Assembly (NCBI GenBank): GCA_030141585.1
Contig: JAQIFP010000108.1
Location: 36,891-52,158 of the forward strand
From: Ophryocystis elektroscirrha
Taxonomy: Eukaryota; Apicomplexa; Conoidasida; Neogregarinorida; Ophryocystidae
Direction of reading: 5' to 3'
Length of the DNA: 15,268 nucleotides
Shown here piece by piece: positions 1-9,414 of this stretch (the first letter of the stretch is position 1; each line of letters opens with the position of its first letter). The position numbers and the translations under genes were made by a program. The notes below the pieces were generated by a model. That model saw only the letters and a program-made list of their open reading frames with translations, ran no database searches and was not told the origin of the DNA.

Positions 1-135
1 GCGCTTCTAAATGAATAAGGCTTCTATATGAACAGCGTTCTAAATGAATATCGCTGGTGATTGAATATCACTTTAATCAAACAGCGCTTCTAATCTAGTA
101 TCGCTTCTAATCACATATCGCTTCTAAAGTACGTT
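1..135. repeat. 17-nt degenerate minisatellite, about eight units
   Basis: Units begin near 2, 19, 36, 52, 69, 85, 102 and 119, a very regular 16-17 nt spacing. Each starts with a variant of CGCTTCTAA followed by an AT-rich half resembling ATGAATAT. Two units (52 and 69) are more diverged. The array reaches the left edge, so it may be longer. The unit is not a multiple of three and stops occur in its frames, so it is probably non-coding. On the minus strand each good unit carries TTAGAAGCG, which looks like a 3' splice site, and the array lies downstream of the LRR gene's second exon. Confidence 0.8.
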
Positions 136-191
136 TCTATTTAAATTAATCTTATAAAAATATAATATTTTCGAGCATATTGTTAAACTAC

Positions 192-371
192 CTTTAGATT
201 TGTACATTTACCAAGGTTCTCTATTTTACGTAAACGGTAATTTCCAATATTAATGGAATCAGAGTTTTCATCAATTGGCACATCAACCCCCAATTCATTA
301 AAAGTTATTTCGTTAGGCTAAAGTGCAAAGTGCAAAAGTATTACATTCACCTCAATTTGAGAGTCGATCAT
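192..371 (-). CDS. SDS22-like leucine-rich-repeat protein, first two exons (partial)
   Basis: Minus-strand exons 371-351 (ATG start, 7 codons) and 317-192 are joined across a 33-nt GT-AG intron at 318-350. The product starts MIDSQIEPNEITF, is acidic, and at the end of exon 2 reads RLRKIENLGKCTNLK. This is the signature of the short SDS22-type leucine-rich repeat (protein phosphatase 1 regulatory subunit 7 and related LRR proteins). A donor GTAGTT follows at 191; an earlier donor at 211 is possible but would cut the repeat motif. Further exons were not found in 1-190, where the 17-nt minisatellite sits, so the rest probably lies beyond the left edge. SDS22 itself binds and regulates protein phosphatase 1. 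With barely one repeat visible, another SDS22-type LRR protein (for example a ciliary or U2A'-like one) is equally possible. The gene is downstream of CCT beta on the same strand, with 164 nt between them. Confidence 0.6.
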
Positions 372-535
372 TTTAGAAATTTCTTACATACGCCGAAATG
401 TGCCTTATCTGTTTAATTATTAATAATATAATGTTTATTAATAAAAAAAAGAAATTACTTTTTTTCTTTTTTTTTAGAAATCTTTTATATATAATGTCAT
501 TCAATCATCTTAATTAGAAAAATAAAAAAAAAAGT

Positions 536-777
536 TTATATGTTTTCTCGTTTTCTTGGAGCGCATCTTATTATATTGTCAACTCGTACAATCTACATAT
601 TATTAATATTAACTAGATTATACCATTTCTGCAGCTTCAGTAGCAGAACAAACTTGTGACATTTTTGATTTGTAGGATTCGTATACTCCAAGTTCTTTAG
701 CGTTTCCGACTTTACCATTTACCATATCTAAAATAAATTTGCAAAATAATAATAATATAATAATAATAGTATTATTA

Positions 778-816
<39 letters not shown>

Positions 817-1842
817 TATTATTATATTATTACTTATTTTATTAATAATTAATAAATATTAATAAATTTATTATTCTCAAATTTAAATGTATAATACATT
901 TTTTGTTCAAATATTATTATAACTATTATTATATAGTCAAATAATTTAATTATATGGTTTTTTTTATATTATTTAAAAATTATTTACCTAAACCAGCGTA
1001 AAAATTGCCTTTGTGATGTTCGGAACGTAATTGAGATACTAACTCTGCTGAATCATAACCTCCATTGGCAGCAATAATTCGAGGGATTTGACGCAAAGCA
1101 CTTGCAAATGATTCTATAGCAAGACTTTTTTTTCCAGATTCAGATCGAGCTAATTCATCAACACTTTCAGCCATGCACATTTCCGCTGCTCCAGCTCCGT
1201 ATACAATACGATTGTCTTTGATTATTTCGGTCAATACTGCCAAAGCATCGTGTAAGGATCTTTTGGATTCCTCTAAAATTAAATTAATAATTAACTATTT
1301 GCTAATTACCCAAAATGTGCAGATTTGATCCTCGAAGCACAATAGTACAGGCTTCATTTTGTTTGCAGCCTGAAAATCTTGTTGCTCTTTCTTCGCCTAT
1401 TAATATTTCTTCAATTTTTTCACAGTAACCAAGTTGTATTTTCGAATCTCTAAATAAAAATAATATTTATTATTAAAATTATACATTTAAATGAGGGAGT
1501 TACAAACAAAAATTAATAATTCTTACTTTGTGAATGTAGAAGCAATTGTAGCTCCAAGAACTGCCGCAAGGCGTTCAGTACCATCAAAGTCTGCATGTTC
1601 AATTGCAAGAATGTCTGAAATATTTATTCCATATAATTTATGTATTACTATGGTCTTTAAATATTTGATCAGGATAGTTATATATTAGCTGGCGGTTGAT
1701 GAATACATTGCATCCATGTGCAGCAATCATTTCAATCTGCAAAAATATATAACGTCAATATTTGTGTTACATGTACAACAGCAAAACTACTCGATTCATT
1801 AAAAAACCATACATGTATTTGTCTTCATAAACTAATTTTATT

Positions 1843-1897
<55 letters not shown>

Positions 1898-2736
1898 CTG
1901 TATTTACATATAGCAAAACCACTTATTAAGAAAAGTTTCTAAACAGATATTTTTCAAATTTATTGCACCTTATAATAATTTAATATATAGAAAAACTATA
2001 TATGATGCATATCATGTAATTCCACTACTTTTTAATTAATTAATGCTTTATTACCTTTTCGCGCATTTTTTCTTTTTCAGCGTTTTCAAGGTTTTGGACA
2101 GACTGGAATGAGTCTACTTTGACACGAGCTCCATATATTTTAATTTTATCGGTATCCATGGGCGTATTGGCTACCATTACTTTACAGTCAGTAAGGCTTT
2201 TAGCAAATCTTGTTCCTAACAAGAGAAAAAAAATATTATTTATTTTATGCAAATAAACATATTTATATATATATATATATATAATTCGATATATTGATAT
2301 ATATTCATGTGTATAACATGACTTGCATAAATTAAATACATTCCGCAAATATATATATAGAAAAATTACCTATAGGTTTATCTAAAATGAATCCCGATTC
2401 CAGGTATGAATCACGCATAACACCTCCAGATATTTTAATTACTTTTATTAAATTCAAGTCCAAATTATTTCTTATTCTTAGCACTGCATCAACTGCTAAT
2501 TTTGCAAAATGGTCTCTATCGTATTTCAATAATTTTGAGGATAAAGTTGTTCGAGCCACATTCATCAAATCTTCATGAAATTTGTCTCCAGTATTGGAAA
2601 AAGCAGTTTTTTCTAATGCTTTCAAAGCACAATTTAGAGATAAACGGTATCCTTTGCATATAACCTAATGGATTTACATTTATTCAACATATAGCTATTA
2701 TTACATGTACGTTATATATTTATTTCTACATGCATT

Positions 2737-2777
<41 letters not shown>

Positions 2778-2922
2778 TTATTTATTTGTATATAGACTTG
2801 TATGTATTTAACTATATGTAAATGTATGTCTATATATATATATAAATATAGACATATATATATTTATTTATTTAAATATAGACTTGTATGTATTTAACTG
2901 TATTTACATGTAAATTTATGCG

Positions 2923-2989
<67 letters not shown>

Positions 2990-3866
2990 GATACCTGTGG
3001 GTGTATTTTCTGATCCATTAACCGTTCTGCTTCACGCAATAATTCGGCAGCTAAAACAACAACTCCTGTAGTTCCATCTCCGCATTGAGAGTCTTGTTGT
3101 TTTGAAACATCTTAAGCTATCATAAATGTTGAAAAAAGTGCTTACCTATGAGAATTTTAGCAGCTGGGTTGTCTATCCAGACAGACTTTAATATAGTTGC
3201 ACCATCGTTAGTAATTTTTGTCTTTTCTGTTTGTGAACCTTCACCTCCCATAGGCTGTAAAATTTTATCGGTCCCTGAAAACGGCATATATCCTTTATAA
3301 GATACAAAAAATACTATTCTCTAATATATGTGTTCTTAACTATAATATTATTATACTAATAATAATATAATATTATAAAGGTAATTTAATATAATAATAT
3401 TATAAATACCGTATACTAAAAACTGTATATATAATTAGTTTAAGCTATACAAATATACGTTTTATTTATTAATGTATATATTTTGTTATATACAAAATTT
3501 ACACATACACAAAATAAGTCCTAATCATTTATCAAATATATATATATATATATATATAGTTAGTACTAATAGTATTATAGTCACAGTATAATTATAGCAT
3601 ATACTGGGGTATATATATAACAAATAAGTATGCCTGAAAAAATAAATTAAAATGTTACCTTTAGGGCCAAGTGTTGTTTTTACTAGATCTCCAACAGCGA
3701 TGGCTCCCACAAAGTATTGCTATATGCTTGTTATCAAAAAAGAGAGTTAGAGAATCTTACTAGTCGAGCAATATCTCCTTTATCTTCTTGTCCACCTGTT
3801 TTAAGAACTTGAGGTACAACACGCTGCTAATAATGCATCAAATTACTAACAAATATTTACCATCAT
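536..3866 (-). CDS. CCT2: T-complex protein 1 subunit beta (CCT2), 13 exons
   Basis: This is the beta subunit of the cytosolic TRiC/CCT chaperonin, which folds actin, tubulin and other proteins using ATP. Exons on the minus strand: 3866-3861, 3826-3761, 3719-3659, 3274-3146, 3110-2995, 2664-2370, 2215-2055, 1736-1649, 1614-1527, 1449-1310, 1272-988, 727-624 and 592-536. All phases agree and give 531 aa, close to the family's usual 535. Landmarks: [19 protein letters not shown] (residues 27-45), NDGATIL (67-73), GDGTT (98-102), [16 protein letters not shown] (exon 7), [11 protein letters not shown] (exon 8), [15 protein letters not shown] (exon 10), [13 protein letters not shown] (exon 11), and a C-terminus [16 protein letters not shown]. 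The '[14 protein letters not shown]' stretch and the GTEKIK-free start favour beta over other CCT subunits. Introns are 34, 41, 384, 35, 330, 154, 318, 34, 77, 37, 260 and 31 nt. The first coding exon holds only ATGATG. A possible poly(A) signal AATAAA (minus strand) lies at 434-439. Confidence 0.95.
784..810. repeat. (TA)n tract in CCT2 intron 11
   Basis: An uninterrupted TA dinucleotide run inside the 260-nt intron 728-987, flanked by further AT-only sequence built of TAATAATA and ATTATT runs. Confidence 0.85.
1848..1893. repeat. (TA)n tract in CCT2 intron 7
   Basis: About 46 nt of pure TA repeat inside the 318-nt intron 1737-2054. It makes a spurious open frame of alternating Tyr/Ile on the plus strand. 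Confidence 0.9.
2779..2817 (+). repeat. 39-nt dispersed intronic repeat, copy 1
   Basis: Core TATATAGACTTGTATG, then TATTTAACTATAT, inside CCT2 intron 5. By hand alignment it matches copy 2 (2865-2903) and the reverse complement of copy 3 (5205-5243) at 36 of 39 positions each. No open frame or terminal inverted repeats of its own were seen. Confidence 0.75.
2865..2903 (+). repeat. 39-nt dispersed intronic repeat, copy 2
   Basis: Direct repeat of copy 1, 86 nt further on in the same CCT2 intron. Between them lies a near-palindrome around 2828-2853 (GTCTATAT...ATATAGAC). Confidence 0.75.
2932..2985. repeat. (TA)n tract in CCT2 intron 5
   Basis: About 54 nt of unbroken AT repeat, among the longest in the window. 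It ends only about ten bases from the donor (GTATCA, minus strand, from 2994) of the 330-nt intron 2665-2994. Confidence 0.9.
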
Positions 3867-3997
3867 TTCTATATACGATTAAGAATAAGTTTAAATCTTT
3901 TTCAGGTTAACAATCACTGGGACAGATAAATAAAGCGCTTCTTTGCACTTAATTATAAAGCCATCTATATTCATAAAATAAATTAACATCAAACATA

Positions 3998-5236
3998 TCA
4001 AAATTTTTCTGTAAACATGAGTTGTTCAGTTATATTCAGTAAAGGTTCCATAATCCAGTCTGGAAGACGTTTGCCCTGCCTTCTTTCGGTCCCTTCAATT
4101 TCATAATCAGACTATTTATCAATAATCAAATGTACACAATCGGTTACCTGTGAAGGCAAGTTTATCGTATAACTACACAGAGAGCCTCCCACCCATTGTC
4201 TGCATATAATGGGACATACAGAATCAAAAAACTTTATATTGTCTGTTAGTTTTGGAAGTTCTTGTTTGATTTTATTCCTAAAACCAATTATTTTACGTAA
4301 AATATAAATTACTGGAATTCGTAAGCAAACCTAAATAAAAACCCTTTTGTTTGACTCCCTCCTCCACACAAAACTATATTTTGCAAAATATTCCCTCTTA
4401 ATTCAGGTGAACACATTTTTATACTTCTAATCATAACATATTAAATTAACTGCGTTATACTTCACACAAGCGTCAATTAAACTTTCTCCAGTAACCGACA
4501 CCTCAAAAAGTACTTCTGGTGTCTTCCAACTACAATAAATCAAGTAATTCATAATTAATAGTAATTTGAGGGTATTTGTAATTTTGTATACATACATATG
4601 TTATTTTTTTTATTATTATTAATTAATTTACTATTATAATAACAATAAAAATAATATTATCAATAATATCATTAATATTATTATCAATATTATTATTAAT
4701 AATGATAGTAAAGATACTCTTGTATATATACTCTAAGTACTACTGTTAAGATGTGTTATGTATGTTCAACATTATAGTATATCGACTCAGTATGTATATA
4801 TATTAAGGCCTTATAGCGCTATGTGTATAATCTATTCAGTGGTTTAAGTGCAACGTACATACCGCACATCTGGAGCAATTTCTATTTGTTTATCATTGTC
4901 TCCAATATAAGCAACTTTGTTTTCCGAATACAGATCGAAGTTGTTACAACTCTTATAACATCGCACGTAACACGCTTCGCACTTTATATTATCAATATCA
5001 GTTTCTTTAAGTTCCTAAGTAAAAATAAAGATATTGCCCAACTAAATCTATTACTCAGTATTTTTCTATATATCATAGCTACATATAAAATCTCTGACAC
5101 AAATACCAAAATATGAATTGATACCATCATAAACTCAGTATATATGCACACTGGTGAAAACGTTAATTATATCCATCTTTCTATATACTTTTATATATAT
5201 ATATATATAGTTAAATGCGTACAAGTCTATATAAAA

Positions 5237-5275
<39 letters not shown>

Positions 5276-5320
5276 TATATGTATAGAGAAACATATATAT
5301 ATATATAAAGAGAGAGAGAG

Positions 5321-5356
<36 letters not shown>

Positions 5357-5458
5357 AGAGAGAAATATATGTATACAGAGAAATATATGTATACAGAGAA
5401 ATATATGTATACAGAGATATATATATATATATACATAGAGATATATATATTTACATAG

Positions 5459-5502
<44 letters not shown>

Positions 5503-6181
5503 AAATTTATACATACAGAAACATATATATATATATATATTTATAGATAATTAGATAGGTAAGAACATTTATAGATGAATTAATTTCTTGAAAGCTTTTT
5601 ATTTAAATAAATTATTAAAATATTCATATTATGAATTTATTTTATATAAGTTGTATGCTGCCTACTCTATCATCAAGGTATTCTTTAAGCTTTTTATTAG
5701 CGTCATATGAACCTATATTAACTTCCTGATATGCATCTCGTATTAAAGCTTCGTAAGAAACGGGTAAAATACGTGTTGAATAAAAACCTATATCAATAAC
5801 TAAACCAGTCCCAACACCAGTCAAATACAACGGTGTCACCATTTCACTCATGTAAAAAATAGAAGGTACACTTAACTCATCAAATAGAACAGCTGCTATG
5901 GCTTCTCGCAAACTAGAAGGCGTAAATTCGTGCTCTATTATTAAAACAGAATGATGCGCAGGAGTAACTTTTAGTTTTTGGTAATAGATTTTTTGAAGTA
6001 TTGGCTGGAGATGCATTACCCACTCTTCTTTACTTAAAGTCATAGTCACTAATTTACTTGAACGACATAAACGCATAAATGGAGAAAAAATCATTACTTT
6101 CGGTAAGTAATCACCAGCCAATCCTGCTTTTATAGTGTGTTTACCAAACTGAAGAATTACTCTTGGTTTCACAGAATCCAT
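3998..6181 (-). CDS. ACTR10: Actin-related protein 10 (Arp10/Arp11, dynactin pointed end), 6 exons
   Basis: Arp10/Arp11 caps the pointed end of the dynactin Arp1 filament, which links the dynein motor to cargo. Exons on the minus strand: 6181-5666, 5014-4863, 4529-4461, 4426-4331, 4277-4148 and 4111-3998; phases agree and give 358 aa (human ACTR10 is about 417). Exon 1 carries the actin-fold start ([20 protein letters not shown]), then [20 protein letters not shown] and [14 protein letters not shown], which line up with ACTR10 rather than conventional actin. Exons 3-4 give [18 protein letters not shown] and [14 protein letters not shown]; exon 5 ends [11 protein letters not shown]; exon 6 has GKRLPDW, like the family's C-terminal RIPDW. 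Both actin phosphate loops are degraded, as expected for this non-polymerising Arp. Introns are 651, 333, 34, 53 and 36 nt; the first donor (GTAGGC, 5665) is the least certain, being the choice that restores frame. The start is the ATG at 6181. Confidence 0.88.
5190..5560. repeat. Compound AT/AG microsatellite in Arp10 intron 1
   Basis: A mosaic of (TA)n tracts (clearest near 5238-5270, 5323-5352 and 5461-5498), GA-rich interruptions, and three perfect tandem copies of an 18-nt unit (AGAAATATATGTATACAG) at 5361-5414. It fills much of the 651-nt intron 5015-5665. Open frames across it encode only Tyr/Ile/Ser/Phe periodic peptides and are not genes. Confidence 0.85.
5205..5243 (-). repeat. 39-nt dispersed intronic repeat, copy 3 (inverted)
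   Basis: Reverse complement matches copy 1 in the CCT2 intron at 36 of 39 positions, including AGACTTGTA and ATTTAACTATAT. It lies inside Arp10 intron 1. Because both host genes are on the minus strand, the element sits in opposite orientations relative to transcription. Confidence 0.75.
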
Positions 6182-6410
6182 CAAATTTCGTAATAAAAAT
6201 TTCGAATGACTAAAAATTATTCATTTTGTAAAATGTCTCATGATCCGACAGCAATACGAGTATTCACATGCGTTTTAATTGCACTATATTAGTTTTTTTT
6301 TGTTGAGTTGAATAATTATTATTTTTAAGGTATAAATTATTATTACAGTATGAAGATAATTGCTAATGTACCTTTTAAAACAGTAAAAATATAATTTATA
6401 CAATTTTGAC
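6182..6410. promoter_or_regulatory. Divergent promoter region between Arp10 and IscU
   Basis: These 229 nt separate the start codons of two divergently transcribed genes and so must hold 5' leaders and probably both core promoters. No confident TATA or other motif can be picked from so AT-rich a sequence. It also holds a 19-codon plus-strand ORF from ATG 6233 (MSHDPTAIR...), in which 6260-6292 looks like a 33-nt GT-AG intron. That may be an upstream ORF or an untranslated first exon, or chance. Confidence 0.45.
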
Positions 6411-7271
6411 ATGATCCCAGTTAGAAATTGTCAGCAATTAATTACTCAATGTTTTAAATTGACTTCATTGAAAATCTTTAATAGATTTTATAGTCAAGCA
6501 GTTCATGATCATTTTCAGAATCCCCGTAATGTTGGATCACTTGACGCTAATAGTCCTGATATCGGGTAAATCCATGTATATTTATGTAATTATTTTAGTA
6601 CTGCGATTGTTGGAAAAGCTTCTTGTGGGGATGTTATTAAGCTTCAAGTCAAAGTCCAGGATGATGTTATAAAAGACGTCCGATTTAAAGTATATTAGTA
6701 ACTGTACAAACATCAGTAGACATTTGGATGCGGCTCTGCTATAGCAAGCAGCTCACTAGCTTCTGAGATTATTAAGGGAAAAACAACAGATGAAGCTTTA
6801 AAAGTTAAAAACACAGATATAGCAAGTAATAATTAATATTGACTTACGCAAAGAACGAAGCTTAATTCAATGTGTATGTATAAAACATTAAAACAATATG
6901 TTATTTTTTATAATATTGAATATTAACTTATTAACAAATCAAATTAATAAAAATAATACATTAGCTTAATACAATTTTGAGTAAACTTCAATTATAGGTA
7001 CTTCTATGTAATTTATTATAATTATTTAAATAAAATTAAAAAGTTTAGATGACGGGAGTATAAATTTACTTGAATTTTTTTTTATTTAATGCGATTGAAA
7101 TGTTTTTTCTTTAAACTTAGTTGAAAAAAATTATAACGACAATTACGATAATTTTGCTTTGTTGCAGATGAATTAAATCTACCACCAGTAAAGTTACATT
7201 GTTCTTTGTTAGCAGAAGAAGCTATCAAACATGCAATTGAAGATTATAAAAACAAGCAAATTAAGTGTTGA
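6411..7271 (+). CDS. ISCU: Iron-sulfur cluster assembly scaffold IscU, mitochondrial, 4 exons
   Basis: IscU is the scaffold on which [2Fe-2S] clusters are built from sulfur supplied by the cysteine desulfurase Nfs1, then handed on by the HSP70 chaperone pathway. Exons 6411-6565, 6599-6689, 6720-6825 and 7168-7271 give 151 aa with consistent phases. The N-terminal ~28 residues ([20 protein letters not shown]...) have Arg and Lys but no acidic residue and end RFYS, as in a mitochondrial presequence; the mature part starts near [14 protein letters not shown]. Cluster-binding residues are all present: Cys61 and Asp63 (ASCGD), Cys86 ([11 protein letters not shown]), His128 and Cys129, with the chaperone-recognition motif LPPVK at 122-126. 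Introns are 33, 30 and 342 nt. It is divergent from Arp10 and convergent with the 547-aa gene, with only 10 nt between stop codons, so the 3' untranslated regions must overlap if both are of normal length. Confidence 0.96.
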
Positions 7272-7281
7272 AAAGTTTTTT

Positions 7282-8925
7282 TCACGTGGCTGCTTCGCTA
7301 ATCAAAGAGTTTTCTTTAAATTTTTTGTATGTTTCCGAATTTTTCCATTCTTGTTCCGAATAGTTTTGTATTAGTTGAATAATTTGTAATTTTCGATTTT
7401 CTTTGAGATCTTTTCTTTCTTGTTTGGTCATTTTTTCCAAAATTTCTATGGGTGGTAATTCAGGATCGCTGGGAATTATCAAGACACCGTCAGAGTTGAA
7501 ATAGCTGTACTTATAACCCAAAGTGCGTCCTGTAATTCTTGAACGTACTGGTTTATTGATTTTTTGCTCTTTAATAATATAATCTCTAAATTCTTGTAAT
7601 TCCTGCATATTGGTACACATACAGTACTCTGTTATATTGGGAGTTTTTTTTTTAATTTGTATTTTGGCCCAAGGTGTTTCATTACGCTGTGTAGAACATA
7701 CGCTAGAAATTTCAGATAGTAAATCTGTGGGTGTATTCTTTGAGGTGCCGAAATTATCATTTTTAAAGGCATTTTTATAATTTAGAGAAATATTTGCATG
7801 ATTATGGACACCGGAATGTTCGGTGTAATTACTCACGGCACTATTACTTGGTATTTGTGACAATTTTATATTCGGTTTTATTTGATACATGGTTCTGATT
7901 TGTTCTGATACATTGTCTGAATCACTTGCATTTATCAAAGTAGTATCGGCATCATCCGATTTTCTCCAATCTGATATATTTGGAGACTCCGTAGTAGTCA
8001 ATGAACAAAAACTTTTTTTGTTAATGCAGTTTTTTCCTGCTTCCTTAGAAATAGCTTTATTTTTGCATAGTAATGATTTAGCAGCTATGTTACTCTTTAA
8101 GCGTATATCTGCTGATTTATTTATATAAATGCGTCTTTTTGTGGGAACTCGAGTTAAATTTTTGTTTGAACTCCCTTCATTGTTATTGTTATAAATAGGC
8201 GAAATTTGGTTTGTTTTAATTTCCGCGTTTTCTTGTGTTGTAACCATCAATTTTGATGGCTTGCTTATGAAAATGTTTTGGCTATTATTATTAAACTCTG
8301 AATAAGAATTTGAAGAAATAGAAGGGTTTGTCTGATTATTTGGCTTAGTATTTTCGTCAGATTGTACCGCCGTAGTTAAAAAATTTTCTAAAGCGATTTT
8401 GTACTCAGATAAGCTCAATCGAGCAAGTAACTCAGGGTTTTTAAAGCTAAATGGATCTGTATCGGGTATATATACACCTGTAACGTCGTATCTATTTGCT
8501 ACAGGTTTTTCGATATTCTTTGTATTTGCTAAAACGTCTGGATAAAATAAAGATTTAGGTTGCATTATAAGGTTCATATTAAAGTCATCAGAAGTAATGT
8601 ATGCTTTTAAAGAATCAGAAGTCAATGTATAACCAGAAATTGTTGAATTATCAAGTTCATAAACATCACTGGAAGAAATTACGTTATTCAAACTGTTTGT
8701 GAATTCCGAAAACTTCATAGTTTTGTTGTTAAAATCGCTGCAGTTCGGTGGTAACGGTATCCAAAATTCAGGATCATGGTATAATCTAGGCTCTAAGAAT
8801 GGAGCTAACTCTACAATTAATGAATCTGGGTCAATATAAAAAGTCCATAGCACTTCATTCAACATCACGGGCTTTAAGTTGTCCAAGTAGCATTCAGGTA
8901 ATTGGCAATCTAAAAATTGTCTCAT
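7282..8925 (-). CDS. Unrecognised 547-aa protein, intronless
   Basis: A single uninterrupted frame of 547 codons from ATG 8925 to TGA 7284-7282, far too long to be chance in DNA this AT-rich, with normal mixed codon content. I do not recognise the family. The first ~75 residues look folded and rich in aromatic residues and proline (LIVELAPFLEPRLYHDPEFW, then IPLPPN). Residues ~110-190 hold hydrophobic segments (PDTDPFSFKNPELLARLSLS). Roughly 190-430 is Asn/Ser/Thr/Lys-rich and probably disordered. The C-terminal ~110 residues look ordered: MQELQEFRDYIIKEQK, RSRITGRTLGYKYSYF, then a highly charged helical stretch from about ILEKMTKQERKDLKE to the end, perhaps a coiled coil. No signal peptide, membrane segment or zinc-finger pattern was seen. 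It lacks introns although its neighbours are intron-dense. An upstream non-coding or tiny coding exon cannot be excluded. Confidence 0.85.
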   Translation of the reverse strand: MRQFLDCQLPECYLDNLKPVMLNEVLWTFYIDPDSLIVELAPFLEPRLYHDPEFWIPLPPNCSDFNNKTMKFSEFTNSLNNVISSSDVYELDNSTISGYTLTSDSLKAYITSDDFNMNLIMQPKSLFYPDVLANTKNIEKPVANRYDVTGVYIPDTDPFSFKNPELLARLSLSEYKIALENFLTTAVQSDENTKPNNQTNPSISSNSYSEFNNNSQNIFISKPSKLMVTTQENAEIKTNQISPIYNNNNEGSSNKNLTRVPTKRRIYINKSADIRLKSNIAAKSLLCKNKAISKEAGKNCINKKSFCSLTTTESPNISDWRKSDDADTTLINASDSDNVSEQIRTMYQIKPNIKLSQIPSNSAVSNYTEHSGVHNHANISLNYKNAFKNDNFGTSKNTPTDLLSEISSVCSTQRNETPWAKIQIKKKTPNITEYCMCTNMQELQEFRDYIIKEQKINKPVRSRITGRTLGYKYSYFNSDGVLIIPSDPELPPIEILEKMTKQERKDLKENRKLQIIQLIQNYSEQEWKNSETYKKFKENSLISEAAT

Positions 8926-9210
8926 ATCTTGACTAATAAACTTATATACTACCTAAAATTACTCTATTTTACATATTAAATGCATATATATATATATATA
9001 TATATTAAATATTAGTATTATATAATAAAAAATAAATTTACATTATAAATATAAACAAAGCTATAAAATGAAATATATTTTATATATGACATTAACTTAT
9101 AGTGGTAATGTACCATCAAGAAATGTTAATATAATATTGCATATATAATATATTTGTATTATTAAGTATTAATTATAATAGTTATATGATTTATATTATT
9201 TATAACTATC

Positions 9211-9250
<40 letters not shown>

Positions 9251-9414
9251 AGTATTAGTAATGTATTTTCTATATATACACCACTAAATATAAACCCTAT
9301 TCTTAGAATAAATATCCTCAAAGAATAAACATTCCTTATAATTAAACACCTTTTTTTTTATACTACATAAATATAAAGTTTTTAAATTATAAATATTATA
9401 CAACTATTTAACTT
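8926..9414. other. Intergenic AT-rich region
   Basis: These 489 nt lie between the start of the 547-aa gene and the end of the 844-aa gene, both on the minus strand, so they hold the promoter of the former and the 3' region of the latter. Two (TA)n tracts occur (about 8984-9004 and 9218-9242). I see no open frame, RNA gene or conserved motif in the rest. Confidence 0.6.

Noticed and set aside
4823..5116. 97-codon plus-strand ORF rich in hydrophobic residues, possible membrane protein
   Set aside because: It overlaps Arp10 exon 2 in antisense; the minus-strand exon fits the actin-related family and joins in phase.
5323..5514. Open frame of Tyr/Ile/Ser-periodic residues on the minus strand
   Set aside because: It is a translation of the AT/AG microsatellite in Arp10 intron 1; the same applies to the frames at 11857-12042 and 1718-1942.
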